56,664 bases of DNA from an uncultured Solimonas sp. (GCA_946478985.1 CAMLDZ010000007.1:1-56664), one strand, 5' to 3'; counted from the first letter of the stretch, positions 1-8,755 are shown. The notes: generated by a model not told the origin, from the sequence alone. A program made the numbers and translations.

Positions 1-23
1 ACTTTCATCACCGGGGTCCGCTC

Positions 24-2072
24 ATGCAGAAACACAGGTACGGCGTGCTGGCCGCCGCCGTCGTCGCCGCCGCGCTGCTCGCCGCTTGCGGCAAGAAGAC
101 GGCGCCGGCGGAAGGCGCGGCGCTGGTATCCGGCGTCGACCAGCGCAACTTCGACGCGCAGATTGCCGCCAGCCAGGACTTCTACCGCCACGTCAACGGC
201 AGCTGGCTGAGCCAGACGGCGATCCCGGCCGACAAATCCAACTACGGCGCCTTCACCAAGCTCGCCGACGACGCACAGCAGCAGTTGCGCGAGATCATCG
301 AGACCGCAGCCAGTTCCTCCGACAAGAAGCCGGGCTCCGACGAACAGAAGGTCGGCGACTTCTACGCCTCGTTCATGAACGAGAGCCGCGCCGACGCGCT
401 GGGCCTCGAGCCGCTGGCCGAGGAGCGGGCGGCGATCGACGCGCTCGACGACAAGAAGGATCTGCCGGCGCTGCTGGCGCGCCTGTCGAAGCGCGGCGTC
501 GACGTGTTCGGCGGCTACATCGAGCCGGATGCCAAGAATTCCAGCCAGTACATCGTCTATCTCGAACAGGGCGGCACGCTGCTGCCCGACCGCGACTACT
601 ACCTGCTCGGCGACGACAAGTTCGTGGCGATCCGCAAGGCCTACCTGGCACATATCGAGAAGATGCTGGCGCTGGCCGGCGCCAAGGACGCCGCCGTGCA
701 ATCCCGGGCGGTGCTCGCCTTCGAGACTGCGCTGGCCGAGGCGCAGTGGACGCGCGTGGACTCGCGCGACGCCGACAAGACCTACAACAAGTACGAGTTC
801 GGCGAGCTCGCCAAGCTGACGCCGGGCTTCGACTGGCAGCCGTACATCGCCGGCAGCGGCATCGCCAAGACGCCCGGGCTGGTGATCGGCCAGCCGAGCT
901 TCTTCACCGCCTTCGACAAGCTGGTGCAGAAGACCCCGCTGGCCACGCTCAAGGTCTATCTGCAGTGGCAGCTGCTGTCGACCTACGCGCCGTACCTGTC
1001 CAAGCCCTACGTCGACGAGAACTTCGCGTTCTTCAGCGCCACGCTCAACGGCGTGCAGGAGAACAAGCCGCGCTGGAAGCGCGGTGTCGAGACCACCGAA
1101 GGCGCGCTCGGCGAAGTGCTGGGCCGCCTGTACGTGGCCAGGCACTTCCCGCCGGAAGCCAAGGCGCGGATGGAAACGCTGGTGCAGAACCTGCTCGCGG
1201 CCTACAAGCAGAGCATCGAATCGCTGGACTGGATGACGCCGGAAACCAAGCAGAAGGCGCTGGAGAAGCTGGCCAGCTTCGATCCCAAGATCGGCTATCC
1301 GAAGAAGTGGAAGGATTACTCGGCGCTGCAGGTGAAGCCGGATGATCTGGTCGGCAACCTGATGCGCTCGGCGGCCGTCGAGCATGAGCGCGAGACCGCC
1401 AAGCTCGGCGGCCCGATCGACCGTGACGAATGGGGCATGACGCCGCAGACCGTCAACGCCTACTACAACCCGCTGAAGAACGAGATCGTCTTCCCGGCGG
1501 CGATCCTGCAGCCGCCGTTCTTCGACCTGAAGGCCGACGATGCGGTCAACTATGGCGGCATCGGTGCGGTGATCGGCCACGAGATCGGTCACGGCTTCGA
1601 CGACCAGGGCTCCAAGTTCGACGGCGCCGGCAACCTCAAGAGCTGGTGGACCGATGCCGACCGCAAGAACTTCGAGACGCGCACCAAGGCGCTGATCGCG
1701 CAGTACGACGGCTACGAGGCGCTGCCCGGCCAGCACGTCAGCGGCGCCTTCACGATCGGCGAGAACATCGGCGATCTCGGCGGCCTGTCGATCGCCTATC
1801 AGGCCTACCAGCTGGCGCTGGCCGGCAAGCCGGCGCCGGTGCTCGACGGCTTCACTGGCGACCAGCGCTTCTTCATCGGCTGGGCGCAGGTCTGGCGCCG
1901 CAAGTATCGCGACGAAAACCTGCTCAATCGCCTCAAGAGCGATCCGCACTCGCCGTCAGAGTTCCGCTGCAACGGCGTGGTCGTCAACGTGCCGGCGTTC
2001 TATACGGCCTTCGACATCAAGGAAGGCGACAAGATGTACCTGGCGCCGGAAAAGCGTGTGAAGATCTGGTGA
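24..2072 (+). CDS. M13-family zinc metalloendopeptidase, lipoprotein
   Basis: A 682-residue peptidase of the neprilysin/PepO (M13) family, which cuts short peptides outside the cytoplasm. The N-terminus is a lipoprotein signal with lipobox LLAAC (Cys22), so it is probably anchored in the envelope. The zinc site is HEIGH at residues 519-523 with the third ligand in ENIGD (Glu580, Asp584), and the substrate-binding motif NAYYNP lies upstream. Full length for the family, ending in the usual basic tail plus Trp. The ATG at 24 begins the signal peptide directly. It stands alone and is followed by a hairpin repeat. The family call is secure; the natural substrate is unknown. Confidence 0.95.
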   Translation: MQKHRYGVLAAAVVAAALLAACGKKTAPAEGAALVSGVDQRNFDAQIAASQDFYRHVNGSWLSQTAIPADKSNYGAFTKLADDAQQQLREIIETAASSSDKKPGSDEQKVGDFYASFMNESRADALGLEPLAEERAAIDALDDKKDLPALLARLSKRGVDVFGGYIEPDAKNSSQYIVYLEQGGTLLPDRDYYLLGDDKFVAIRKAYLAHIEKMLALAGAKDAAVQSRAVLAFETALAEAQWTRVDSRDADKTYNKYEFGELAKLTPGFDWQPYIAGSGIAKTPGLVIGQPSFFTAFDKLVQKTPLATLKVYLQWQLLSTYAPYLSKPYVDENFAFFSATLNGVQENKPRWKRGVETTEGALGEVLGRLYVARHFPPEAKARMETLVQNLLAAYKQSIESLDWMTPETKQKALEKLASFDPKIGYPKKWKDYSALQVKPDDLVGNLMRSAAVEHERETAKLGGPIDRDEWGMTPQTVNAYYNPLKNEIVFPAAILQPPFFDLKADDAVNYGGIGAVIGHEIGHGFDDQGSKFDGAGNLKSWWTDADRKNFETRTKALIAQYDGYEALPGQHVSGAFTIGENIGDLGGLSIAYQAYQLALAGKPAPVLDGFTGDQRFFIGWAQVWRRKYRDENLLNRLKSDPHSPSEFRCNGVVVNVPAFYTAFDIKEGDKMYLAPEKRVKIW

Positions 2073-2076
2073 CGGA

Positions 2077-2176
2077 CCCTCACCCCCAACCCCTCTCCCG
2101 CTGTGCGGGAGAGGGGCGCTGCTTTGTCCCTTCTCCCGCACCGCGGGAGAAGGTGCCCCGAAGGGGCGGATGAGGG
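2077..2176. repeat. Hairpin-rich intergenic repeat, copy 1
   Basis: A 100-bp palindromic unit between the M13 peptidase and the CNNM gene. It begins CCCTCACCCC and ends GGATGAGGG, so its ends can pair. Inside are three stems: CCTCTCCCGC/GCGGGAGAGG, CTTCTCCCGC/GCGGGAGAAG, and GCCCC-GAA-GGGGC. A second copy lies at 8359-8454 with matching stems. It resembles the REP-like intergenic palindromes common in GC-rich gammaproteobacteria. Whether it acts as a terminator, mRNA stabiliser or mobile REP is not shown. Confidence 0.85.
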
Positions 2177-2274
2177 CCGCGATTGGCGGCGCGCCGCGCG
2201 CCCCGTGATAATCGGCTGGTTATCCACTACCGGCGGCGGCGCGGACGGGAACCCGGACGCGCCGCCGCTTCTAC

Positions 2275-3594
2275 ATGAACGATCTTGCGCTGACGTTTTT
2301 TGCGGTCCTGCTGGTTTTCCTCAACGGCTTCTTCGTTGCCGCCGAATTCGCCATCGTCAAGCTGCGGCTGACGCACGCCGAAGAACTCGCCAAGGAGCGC
2401 GGCTTCATCGGCCGCACGCTGTTCAAGGTCCGTCGGCGTCTCGACGCCTACCTGTCCGCCTGCCAGCTCGGCATCACCCTGGCCTCGCTGGGCCTGGGCT
2501 GGCTCGGCGAACCGGCGTTCTCGCGGCTGATCGAGCCGCTGCTGGGCGCCGCCGGTGTCGATTCGCCGGAGCTGGTGCACAGCATCTCCTTCGCGATCGC
2601 CTTCGGCATCATCTCGTTCCTGCATATCGTGCTCGGCGAGCTGGCGCCCAAATCGGTGGCGATCCGCAAGACCGAGATCGTTTCGCTGTGGGCGGCGCTG
2701 CCGCTGTTTCTGTTCTACTGGCTGATGTACCCGTTCATCGCCGTCCTCAACGGCAGCGCCAACCTGTTGCTGAAGCTGTTCCGGCTGGAGCTGGCGGAGG
2801 AAGGCGAAGAGCCGCATTCCGCCGACGAGATCCGCAAGCTGCTGGTCGCCAGCCATCGCCACGGCGAACTGGCCACCGCGCAGGCGCAGGTGCTGTCGCG
2901 CACGCTCGATCTGCCGGACCTGACGGTGGGCGACCTGATGCGGCCGGCCTTCGATCTGGTCGCGCTCGACATCCGCGACGACGTGCGCACCAATCTCACG
3001 CTGGTCTCGCAGCACCGCTACTCGCGCTACGCCGTCTACGACAGCGAGCAGCACAATCACTACGTCGGCCTGCTGCACGTGCGCGACCTGTTCGCGGCAC
3101 TGCACGACAAGCCGGACCTGCAGGACCTGACGCCGCTGCTGCGCGAGGTGCCGATGGTGCTGCGCGACGAGCCGGCGCAGCGCCTGTTCCGCCGCTTCCG
3201 CCGCGGCCTGCCGCATCTGGCGCTGGTCACCGATGCGCTGGGCACGGTGATCGGCTTCATCACGCTGGAACACATCCTCGAAGCCATCTTCGGCAGCATG
3301 CAGGACGAGTTCCACCGCCAGAAGGAAAACTGGGTCGAGTCCGGCAACGGCGTCTACGAGGGCCCGGGCTGGCTGCCGATCTATACGCTGGAGCGGCGCC
3401 TGGAGCGCGACATCGAGTCCGGCCGCGCCGACACCATCGGCGGCCTGGTCATGCAGGCCCTGGATCGCTTGCCGCAGACCGGCGACGCGGTGACGGTGTC
3501 GGCGCTGGAGATCGAGGTGCTGGAGACCTCCGGGCCGCGCATCGAGCGCCTGCGTGTCCGCGACCTCAGCGGCCGCGAGGACGTCGACGGCTGA
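2275..3594 (+). CDS. CNNM/CorC-type membrane protein (hemolysin C family)
   Basis: A 439-residue inner-membrane protein with an N-terminal DUF21 transmembrane domain (about residues 1-190), a CBS-domain pair (about 200-320) and a C-terminal CorC/HlyC domain (about 345-430). Members are linked to magnesium/cobalt efflux or ion homeostasis; the old hemolysin name is historical. The conserved LSACQLGITLASLGLGW segment of DUF21 is present. The start at 2275 places the first membrane helix at the very N-terminus; I see no clear Shine-Dalgarno sequence. No other ion transporter adjoins it, so the ion is unknown. Confidence 0.92.
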   Translation: MNDLALTFFAVLLVFLNGFFVAAEFAIVKLRLTHAEELAKERGFIGRTLFKVRRRLDAYLSACQLGITLASLGLGWLGEPAFSRLIEPLLGAAGVDSPELVHSISFAIAFGIISFLHIVLGELAPKSVAIRKTEIVSLWAALPLFLFYWLMYPFIAVLNGSANLLLKLFRLELAEEGEEPHSADEIRKLLVASHRHGELATAQAQVLSRTLDLPDLTVGDLMRPAFDLVALDIRDDVRTNLTLVSQHRYSRYAVYDSEQHNHYVGLLHVRDLFAALHDKPDLQDLTPLLREVPMVLRDEPAQRLFRRFRRGLPHLALVTDALGTVIGFITLEHILEAIFGSMQDEFHRQKENWVESGNGVYEGPGWLPIYTLERRLERDIESGRADTIGGLVMQALDRLPQTGDAVTVSALEIEVLETSGPRIERLRVRDLSGREDVDG

Positions 3595-3676
3595 GTCCGC
3601 TGCCGCGGCCGGCGCAAGTCCGCCGCCGTTCATCTATACCCGCTAGCGTGCTCGGGCATCCCTCGCGGAGCCTTTC

Positions 3677-4066
3677 ATGCGTGTCCTGTTGCCGATGACG
3701 ATGGCGGTGGTGGTCCTGATCGCCGTCGGCTGCCGTGCCGCCGACGAAGCCGGCGTGTCCGCGCCCCCCGCGGCGGACCGCGCCGCCGAGCCCGCCGATG
3801 CCGCCAGCGTCGACCAGCTCGCCGCGCCGGTGGCGTACCTGTGCGGCGATCTGCTGTTCACCGCCCAGTTCGCCGCCGACCGGGTGCTGATCCAGACCCC
3901 CGAGGCGCTCTACACCCTGTTGCAGGTCGGCGGCGACGCCGGCGCGATCTACGAGAACGCTCAGGCGCGCTTCACGACGCGCGCCGGCACCGCCAGCCTG
4001 CGCATCGGCGAGGAGCGTCACGACGAGTGCCACGAACGCACGGTGGCCGAGGCGCCGCCGCCCTGA
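3677..4066 (+). CDS. MliC-like lysozyme-inhibitor lipoprotein
   Basis: A 129-residue lipoprotein: the lipobox ending at Cys19 (LIAVGC) is followed by an Ala/Pro-rich linker and a small domain from about residue 48. That domain has the MliC order: a YLC start, a YTLLQV segment, then G-x-IYEN, a short TTRAG stretch and a final DEC cysteine that could pair with the first. MliC proteins inhibit C-type lysozyme from the periplasm. Similarity is recognisable but weak, and the usual SASGA loop is altered (GGDAGAIYE), so inhibition is inferred. GGAG lies a suitable distance before the ATG. Confidence 0.65.
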   Translation: MRVLLPMTMAVVVLIAVGCRAADEAGVSAPPAADRAAEPADAASVDQLAAPVAYLCGDLLFTAQFAADRVLIQTPEALYTLLQVGGDAGAIYENAQARFTTRAGTASLRIGEERHDECHERTVAEAPPP

Positions 4067-4105
4067 ACGTGCGCCGCGGGCCGTCTGCAGCGCGCTCCGC
4101 CTGCC

Positions 4106-4495
4106 TCAATCCAGCAACGGCGCGTCGGCGTGCGTCTTCCAGCCGTAGCGCCGCAGATCGACGCGACCCCCCAGCAGCGGCACGCCCTCGGCCTCCAGCC
4201 GCGCCTGCTGCCGGCGATACGGCTCGCTGTCCGCGGCAAACGACAGCCGGCCCTGGGCATTGATGACACGGTGCCACGGCAGCCCGGCGTCGCCGGCATG
4301 GTGCAGCGCATAACCGGCCAGCCGCGCCTGGCGCGGAAACCCGGCGAGCGCGGCGATCTGTCCGTAGGTGGCGACGCGGCCCGGCGGAATGCGCCGCACC
4401 ACGGCGAGAATGCGCGCGTAGCGGTCGATGCCGCCGGCGGCGGCCTGGGGCGATGGGAGAGCGGGCGGGCGGGAGCGCGGCATCGGCCGCAGCAT
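4106..4495 (-). CDS. Alkyltransferase-like (ATL) DNA-binding protein
   Basis: A 129-residue protein of the O6-alkylguanine-DNA alkyltransferase fold. The active-site motif PCHRV reads PWHRV (Trp74), so it cannot accept an alkyl group. That is the hallmark of ATL proteins, which bind O6-alkylguanine and hand it to nucleotide excision repair. The DNA-binding segment RVATYGQIAALAG is intact. An in-frame ATG four codons downstream (start at 4483) would be equally good; neither has a clear ribosome site. It lies 11 bases after the unknown gene on the same strand and is probably co-transcribed. Function is family knowledge; the Trp is seen directly. Confidence 0.9.
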   Translation of the reverse strand: MLRPMPRSRPPALPSPQAAAGGIDRYARILAVVRRIPPGRVATYGQIAALAGFPRQARLAGYALHHAGDAGLPWHRVINAQGRLSFAADSEPYRRQQARLEAEGVPLLGGRVDLRRYGWKTHADAPLLD

Positions 4496-4506
4496 AGCCC
4501 AGGGTC

Positions 4507-4848
4507 TCAGGCGGCCAGCGGCAGCGCCGCGGCGCGCAGGCTCCATTCGATATTCCAGCCCTCGCGCTCCCAGCGCGTGATCCAGGCCTGGGCCAGCGCT
4601 TCGCCATAGCTGGCGCCGCACTGCATGCGCAGGCGGCGCTGCTCGGACCAGCGCATCCAGCGTTCGTCGCCGCCCTCGCAGACGCGCAGCCAGCACTGGC
4701 CCTCGGCGTCGCGGCTGAGCAGCACCGCGCGGGCACCGTAGCCGTCGCGGGTCATCAGCAGGGTGTTGAAGAGCAGGGACTCGCTGCGCTCGATCGCGTC
4801 GCTGAGATCGTCGTGCGAGCCGTAGGCCGGAAGGATGTTGGTGTTCAT
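4507..4848 (-). CDS. Hypothetical protein, 113 aa
   Basis: I do not recognise this family. It is a soluble-looking 113-residue protein with no signal peptide or membrane segment, an acidic N-terminal half with many Ser/Glu/Asp residues, and several tryptophans in the C-terminal half. The ATG at 4848 is preceded by AGGA. It sits between the PhzF-like gene (102 bases upstream on the same strand) and the ATL gene (11 bases downstream). Codon use matches its neighbours and no overlapping frame is better, so I take it as real. Confidence 0.7.
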   Translation of the reverse strand: MNTNILPAYGSHDDLSDAIERSESLLFNTLLMTRDGYGARAVLLSRDAEGQCWLRVCEGGDERWMRWSEQRRLRMQCGASYGEALAQAWITRWEREGWNIEWSLRAAALPLAA

Positions 4849-4950
4849 GTCCTGGTTTTCGGCCGCGGCCAGGGCGGTCTGAGCAGGTAATCCTCGGCAG
4901 CGTTTGTAGGATTTTGATCAGTACTTGCGTCCGCAAAACGGGTGGCGGAC

Positions 4951-5859
4951 TCAGATGGCGCCCCAGGTGCCTTCCGCGATACGCACGCTGTGGCCGCCGA
5001 CGCGAACCGCCGTGACCTGCCCCGCGCTGCGCTCGGCGGCAACGTGCAACAGGCTCGGACGGCCCATTTCCAGGCCCTGATGGATGCGCCATTCGTAGAG
5101 GCCGTCGGCGCTGGCCTCGGCCGCCAGCGCAGCGCCCAGTGCCACCGCGGCGGAGCCGGTCGCCGGGTCTTCGGGCACCCCGAGTTCCGGCGCGAACATG
5201 CGCGTGCGCAACTCGCCCTCATAGCCACGCGCGTAGACGTAGAGCGCGCGCGCGGCAGCGCCAGCCAGGGCCTTGCGCGCGCCGCTGGGGTCGAAGTCGA
5301 TAGCCGCCAGCAGCTCCGGCGAGCGCAGCGGCACCAGGATGAAGGGATTGCCGCAGGACGCGATGCGCGGCTGCTCGCGGCCGCCGTCGGCACTGGTGCC
5401 GGCCAGGTCTTGGCTGTCCAGCCCGAGCAGCGGCGCAAGAGTCGCCGCGTCGGGGCCGGGCGCGAACTGCGGGGGCTGTGCGGTGCTGAGTTCGGCGTAG
5501 CTGGCCTCGCCCGGCGTCATCCGTACCAGTACCGGCACCAGGCCGACGCCCTCCTCCAGCGTGAAGCGGATGTCGGCTCCCTTCGGCGTCAGGCCCAGCT
5601 CGGCGAGCAACGTCGCCGCGCCGATGGTGGGGTGGCCGGCGAACGGCAGCTCCTTGAACGGGGTGAAGATGCGCAGGCGATGCAAGGCCTCGCTCTGCGT
5701 CGGCGCCAGCACGAACACCGTTTCCGAAAGATTGAACTCGCGGGCGATGCGCTGCATCTGCGCGGTCTGGAGCTGATCACCGCCGAGCACCACCGCCAGC
5801 GGATTGCCGCCGTAGGCGGACTGGGTGAACACATCCAGGGTGTGAAAACGCAGGCTCAT
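4951..5859 (-). CDS. PhzF-family epimerase/isomerase
   Basis: A 302-residue enzyme with the diaminopimelate-epimerase-like PhzF fold. The catalytic Glu sits in LSETVF (Glu46), the PFAGHPT motif follows, and the second domain carries DPATGSAAVALG. Members isomerise varied substrates, and only some make phenazine; no other phenazine gene is present, so a housekeeping or unknown substrate is more likely. Its start overlaps the stop of the upstream glycosylase gene in an ATGA (5856-5859), which implies translational coupling. Confidence 0.92.
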   Translation of the reverse strand: MSLRFHTLDVFTQSAYGGNPLAVVLGGDQLQTAQMQRIAREFNLSETVFVLAPTQSEALHRLRIFTPFKELPFAGHPTIGAATLLAELGLTPKGADIRFTLEEGVGLVPVLVRMTPGEASYAELSTAQPPQFAPGPDAATLAPLLGLDSQDLAGTSADGGREQPRIASCGNPFILVPLRSPELLAAIDFDPSGARKALAGAAARALYVYARGYEGELRTRMFAPELGVPEDPATGSAAVALGAALAAEASADGLYEWRIHQGLEMGRPSLLHVAAERSAGQVTAVRVGGHSVRIAEGTWGAI

Positions 5860-6395
5860 GACGCGATCTCCGGAACGGGTGTCACGAATACGGCAGCTTG
5901 CAGCGCCGCCCGCCAGCTCGCGAGCTTGGTCGCCGCCGGCTGGCCGGCGTTGGCGGGGCTGGTCGACGGCAGCGCGACCACGCGCAGGCCGTCGGTGAAA
6001 TCCGGCTGCGATTTCATCACATGCCGTGTGAAGGCCTCGGCGGCCTTGCCGCCATTGAGGCAGATCAGCTGCAACTGCGGATGCAGGGCGCGGAAGGTGG
6101 CGAGATCGTTGGCGACCTCGCTGAGGCGGACGATGGCGCCATCGAGACTGCCGGGCCGCTCGCAGTACGCGAGCACGTCCCAGACGGCCACGCCACGCGC
6201 ATGCAGCCGCCGCAGGCGCTCGGCATAGGGATATTCGGGGCCGGCGCCCAGCAGCGTGCCCATGAACGACCAGAACAGATTGCGCGGATGCGCGTAATAC
6301 TGCTGCGCACGCAGCGAGGCTTCGCCCGGCATCGAGCCGAGAATCAGCACGCGCGCATCAGCGCGGGCGGCGGGCGGAAAGCTGTGTCTTTGCAT
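5856..6395 (-). CDS. DNA-deoxyinosine (family 6-type) DNA glycosylase
   Basis: A 179-residue member of the uracil-DNA glycosylase superfamily, most like the hypoxanthine/deoxyinosine glycosylases. It has motif GSMPGEASL near residue 20, the following YYAHPRNLFW segment, and the C-terminal motif PSTSPANAG. These enzymes remove deaminated adenine from DNA. I chose the ATG at 6395, where homology begins, and not the longer frame to 6449. The ATGA overlap couples it to the PhzF-like gene. Nearness to the ATL gene hints at a base-damage theme, which is inference. Confidence 0.85.
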   Translation of the reverse strand: MQRHSFPPAARADARVLILGSMPGEASLRAQQYYAHPRNLFWSFMGTLLGAGPEYPYAERLRRLHARGVAVWDVLAYCERPGSLDGAIVRLSEVANDLATFRALHPQLQLICLNGGKAAEAFTRHVMKSQPDFTDGLRVVALPSTSPANAGQPAATKLASWRAALQAAVFVTPVPEIAS

Positions 6396-6568
6396 GCGTG
6401 ATCGCGGACGTTCTAGGCATCGTAATGGGGTCGGCGGCGACACTCGCAAGCCATGCCGGGCATCGCCACCATTGAACCCGGCTCGTGGAACGATTACGTT
6501 GCCTCGCCGACGGCAGGCTGAACACTGTGATCAGCGCCGCCGTGAAAAGATCCGCGCAAGGGGGAGAG

Positions 6569-7114
6569 ATGAGCCAGGCCCAAGCAGGCTATTCGGCGCC
6601 CGCCAAATGGGCGCACTGGTTGATCGCGCTGCTGATCGCCGGCGCCTTCACGCTCGGCTTCGTGATGGTCGACATGAAGATGTCACCGGACAAGCTGAAA
6701 TTCTTCGCGTACCACAAGTGGCTCGGCGTCACCGTGTTCCTGCTGGCGCTGCTGCGCCTCGGCTGGCGCCTGTACCGGCCGCCGCCGGCGTTGCCGGCGA
6801 CGATGCGGCGCTGGGAGCGGCAGGCCGCCGAGATCACCCACCGCCTGCTATATCTACTGATGTTCGCGATGCCGCTGTCCGGCTGGCTGATGAGTTCCGC
6901 CAAGGGCTTTCAGACCGTTTACCTCAAGCTGATCCCGATTCCGGATCTGCTGGACAAGAACGCCGCGCTCGGCGCGGCGCTGGAGGCGGTGCACGAGGCG
7001 CTGGCCTGGCTGCTGCTGGCGGCGCTGGCGCTGCACGCCGCCGCCGCGCTCAAGCATCATTTCGTCGAGCGCGACGACGTGCTCAGGCGCATGCTGCCGC
7101 AGTGGCGGCGCTGA
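6569..7114 (+). CDS. Cytochrome b561 family protein
   Basis: A 181-residue inner-membrane diheme cytochrome with four predicted helices. Candidate heme-ligand histidines are seen in KWAHWLIA, YHKWLG, THRLLY and VHEALAW, one per helix as in the family. It likely passes electrons between quinol and a periplasmic acceptor. The start at 6569 has a strong GGGGAGAG ribosome site; an upstream ATG at 6485 lacks one. It is followed after 23 bases by the first of two YceI genes, a pairing often seen in proteobacteria. Confidence 0.92.
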   Translation: MSQAQAGYSAPAKWAHWLIALLIAGAFTLGFVMVDMKMSPDKLKFFAYHKWLGVTVFLLALLRLGWRLYRPPPALPATMRRWERQAAEITHRLLYLLMFAMPLSGWLMSSAKGFQTVYLKLIPIPDLLDKNAALGAALEAVHEALAWLLLAALALHAAAALKHHFVERDDVLRRMLPQWRR

Positions 7115-7137
7115 AGATCATGCCAACAGGAGTCGCG

Positions 7138-7701
7138 ATGAACGCTGCATGGAAACTGTCGCTGTCGGCGCTGCTGCTGGCCAGCGGCACTGCACTGGCC
7201 GCGCCGCGGCCGCTGCTCGCCGACAAGAGCCGCATCGAGTTCAGCGTCAAGCAGATGGGCGTCGCCGTCTCCGGCCAGTTCAAGCGCTTTACCGCGACGA
7301 TCGATCTGGATCCGGCCAAGCCGGAAGCGTCGAGCGCCGAGGTGACGGTCGACACGGCCAGCCTCAGCACCGGCGACGCCGATGCCGACCAGATCGCCAT
7401 CGACAAGCCCTGGCTCGCCGCCGCGCAGTTCCCCAAGGCCGTGTTCAAGAGCACCGCGGTCAAGGCCACGGCCAAGGATCGCTACGAGGTCAAAGGCACG
7501 CTGACGCTGCGCGGTGCCACGCGGCCGCTGACAGTGCCGCTGAGCACGCAGACGCAGGCCGACGGCAGTACCGTCGTCAGCGGCGAGTTCAGCCTCAAGC
7601 GCGCCGATTTCAATATCGGCGGCGGCGAATGGAACGAGGGCGACATCGTCGGCGCCGAAGTGCCGGTGAAGTTCCGGCTGACGCTGGCGCCGGCCAAGTG
7701 A
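7138..7701 (+). CDS. YceI-family periplasmic protein 1
   Basis: A 187-residue protein with a cleavable signal peptide (ending ALA-AP near residue 22) and a YceI lipocalin-like beta barrel. The family motifs include SRIEFSVKQMG at the start of the mature chain, the central LTLRGATRPLTVPL, and FNIGGGEWNEG near the end. YceI proteins bind polyisoprenoids or quinone-like lipids in the periplasm. It follows the cytochrome b561 gene by 23 bases and is the same length as the second YceI. The two differ in sequence, so any duplication is old. Confidence 0.93.
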   Translation: MNAAWKLSLSALLLASGTALAAPRPLLADKSRIEFSVKQMGVAVSGQFKRFTATIDLDPAKPEASSAEVTVDTASLSTGDADADQIAIDKPWLAAAQFPKAVFKSTAVKATAKDRYEVKGTLTLRGATRPLTVPLSTQTQADGSTVVSGEFSLKRADFNIGGGEWNEGDIVGAEVPVKFRLTLAPAK

Positions 7702-7786
7702 AGACATGCTGCACAGACCCTGCTGCACAGACATTGAGCCCAGGCACGCACCCAGGCTCGCATCGACCGACCCGAGGAGTTTGACC

Positions 7787-8350
7787 ATGAAGAAGCTGGC
7801 CATCGCCGTCCTGCTGGGCACCGCCGCGTTCAACGCCGCTGCCGCCGACACTTACGAGCTGGACCCCACGCATACCTTCCCGTACTTCGAACTGGAGCAT
7901 CTGGGCCTGTCGAAATTCACCGGCCGCTTCGACAAGACCAGCGGCACCGCGACGCTCGACACCGCCAAGAAGACCGGCAGCGTCGAGGTGACGATCGATG
8001 TCGATTCCGTATCGACCGGCGTCGCCAAGCTCGACGAGCATCTGCAGGCCGAGGAATTCTTCGACGCCAAGAAATTCCCGACCATCAGCTTCAAGTCCAG
8101 CGCCTTCAAGTTCAGCGGCGACAAGCCGAGCGAGGTCAAGGGCGATCTGACGATCCACGGCGTTACCAAGCCGGTCACGCTCAGCGTCACGCACTTCGCC
8201 TGCAAGGAACACCCGATGAAGAAAGTGCCGGCCTGCGGCATCAACCTTGAAGGCAAGATCAAGCGCTCCGAGTTCGGCATCTCGACCTATGTGCCGATGG
8301 TCGGCGACGAGGTGAAGCTGCGTATCGAGGCGGAAGCGGCGAAGAAGTAG
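7787..8350 (+). CDS. YceI-family periplasmic protein 2
   Basis: A second 187-residue YceI protein with signal peptide (cleavage after AAA, near residue 20) and family motifs DPTHTFPYFELEHLG, TIHGVTKPVTL and KRSEFGISTYVP. Unlike the first copy it has two cysteines, in FACKEHP and PACGIN, which may form a disulfide. GAGGAG lies upstream of the chosen ATG; a longer frame from 7706 has no support. It ends the b561-YceI-YceI set and is followed by the second hairpin repeat. Confidence 0.93.
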   Translation: MKKLAIAVLLGTAAFNAAAADTYELDPTHTFPYFELEHLGLSKFTGRFDKTSGTATLDTAKKTGSVEVTIDVDSVSTGVAKLDEHLQAEEFFDAKKFPTISFKSSAFKFSGDKPSEVKGDLTIHGVTKPVTLSVTHFACKEHPMKKVPACGINLEGKIKRSEFGISTYVPMVGDEVKLRIEAEAAKK

Positions 8351-8358
8351 AAAGCCTT

Positions 8359-8454
8359 CCCTCACCCCCAACCCCTCTCCCGCTTGCGGGAGAGGGGCTT
8401 GTTTGTGCCTTCTCCCGCCTGCGGGAGAAGGTGGCGCGAAGCGCCGGATGAGGG
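8359..8454. repeat. Hairpin-rich intergenic repeat, copy 2
   Basis: A 96-bp unit matching the repeat at 2077-2176: CCCTCACCCC start, two long CTCCCGC/GCGGGAG stems, and a TGAGGG end that can pair with the start. The third stem is GGCGC-GAA-GCGCC where copy 1 has GCCCC-GAA-GGGGC, so paired bases changed together. It lies between convergent genes (YceI 2 and a small lipoprotein). Confidence 0.85.
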
Positions 8455-8461
8455 CTGCGGC

Positions 8462-8755
8462 CTACATGAACTTGCCGCCGCTGATGCGGCCGTCGCCGTC
8501 GAGCTCGGCGAAGTAGCGGCTGTTGTTCATGCGGAACTCGCGCGTCGCGATCTGGCCCGGCAATACCAGCACCACGTGCGGATACGCGGCCCTGAACTGC
8601 TCCGGCGTCGGCTTGCCGGTGATGAAGCGCGCAAACGCGTGCAGATCGGTGACATTGCCAGCCACTGGCGGCGGCGGTGAATCGCTCTGCGGCGAGTTCT
8701 GCTGGCAGGCGATGGCGGCGAGCGGCAGCAGCAGGATGATCGGCCAGCGGCGCAT
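8462..8755 (-). CDS. Small lipoprotein of unknown function
   Basis: A 97-residue protein with a lipoprotein signal and lipobox ending at Cys17 (LAAIAC), then a Gln/Ser/Pro-rich linker and a compact domain of about 60 residues. The domain ends ELDGDGRISGGKFM; this resembles a single EF-hand-like D-x-D-G-x-I loop, but it is too short and close to the end to claim calcium binding. AGGAG precedes the ATG. I do not recognise the family. Confidence 0.75.
   Translation of the reverse strand: MRRWPIILLLPLAAIACQQNSPQSDSPPPPVAGNVTDLHAFARFITGKPTPEQFRAAYPHVVLVLPGQIATREFRMNNSRYFAELDGDGRISGGKFM

Noticed and set aside
4951..5859. Phenazine biosynthesis locus
   Set aside because: Only a PhzF-like gene is present; no phzA-E, phzG or related gene lies nearby.
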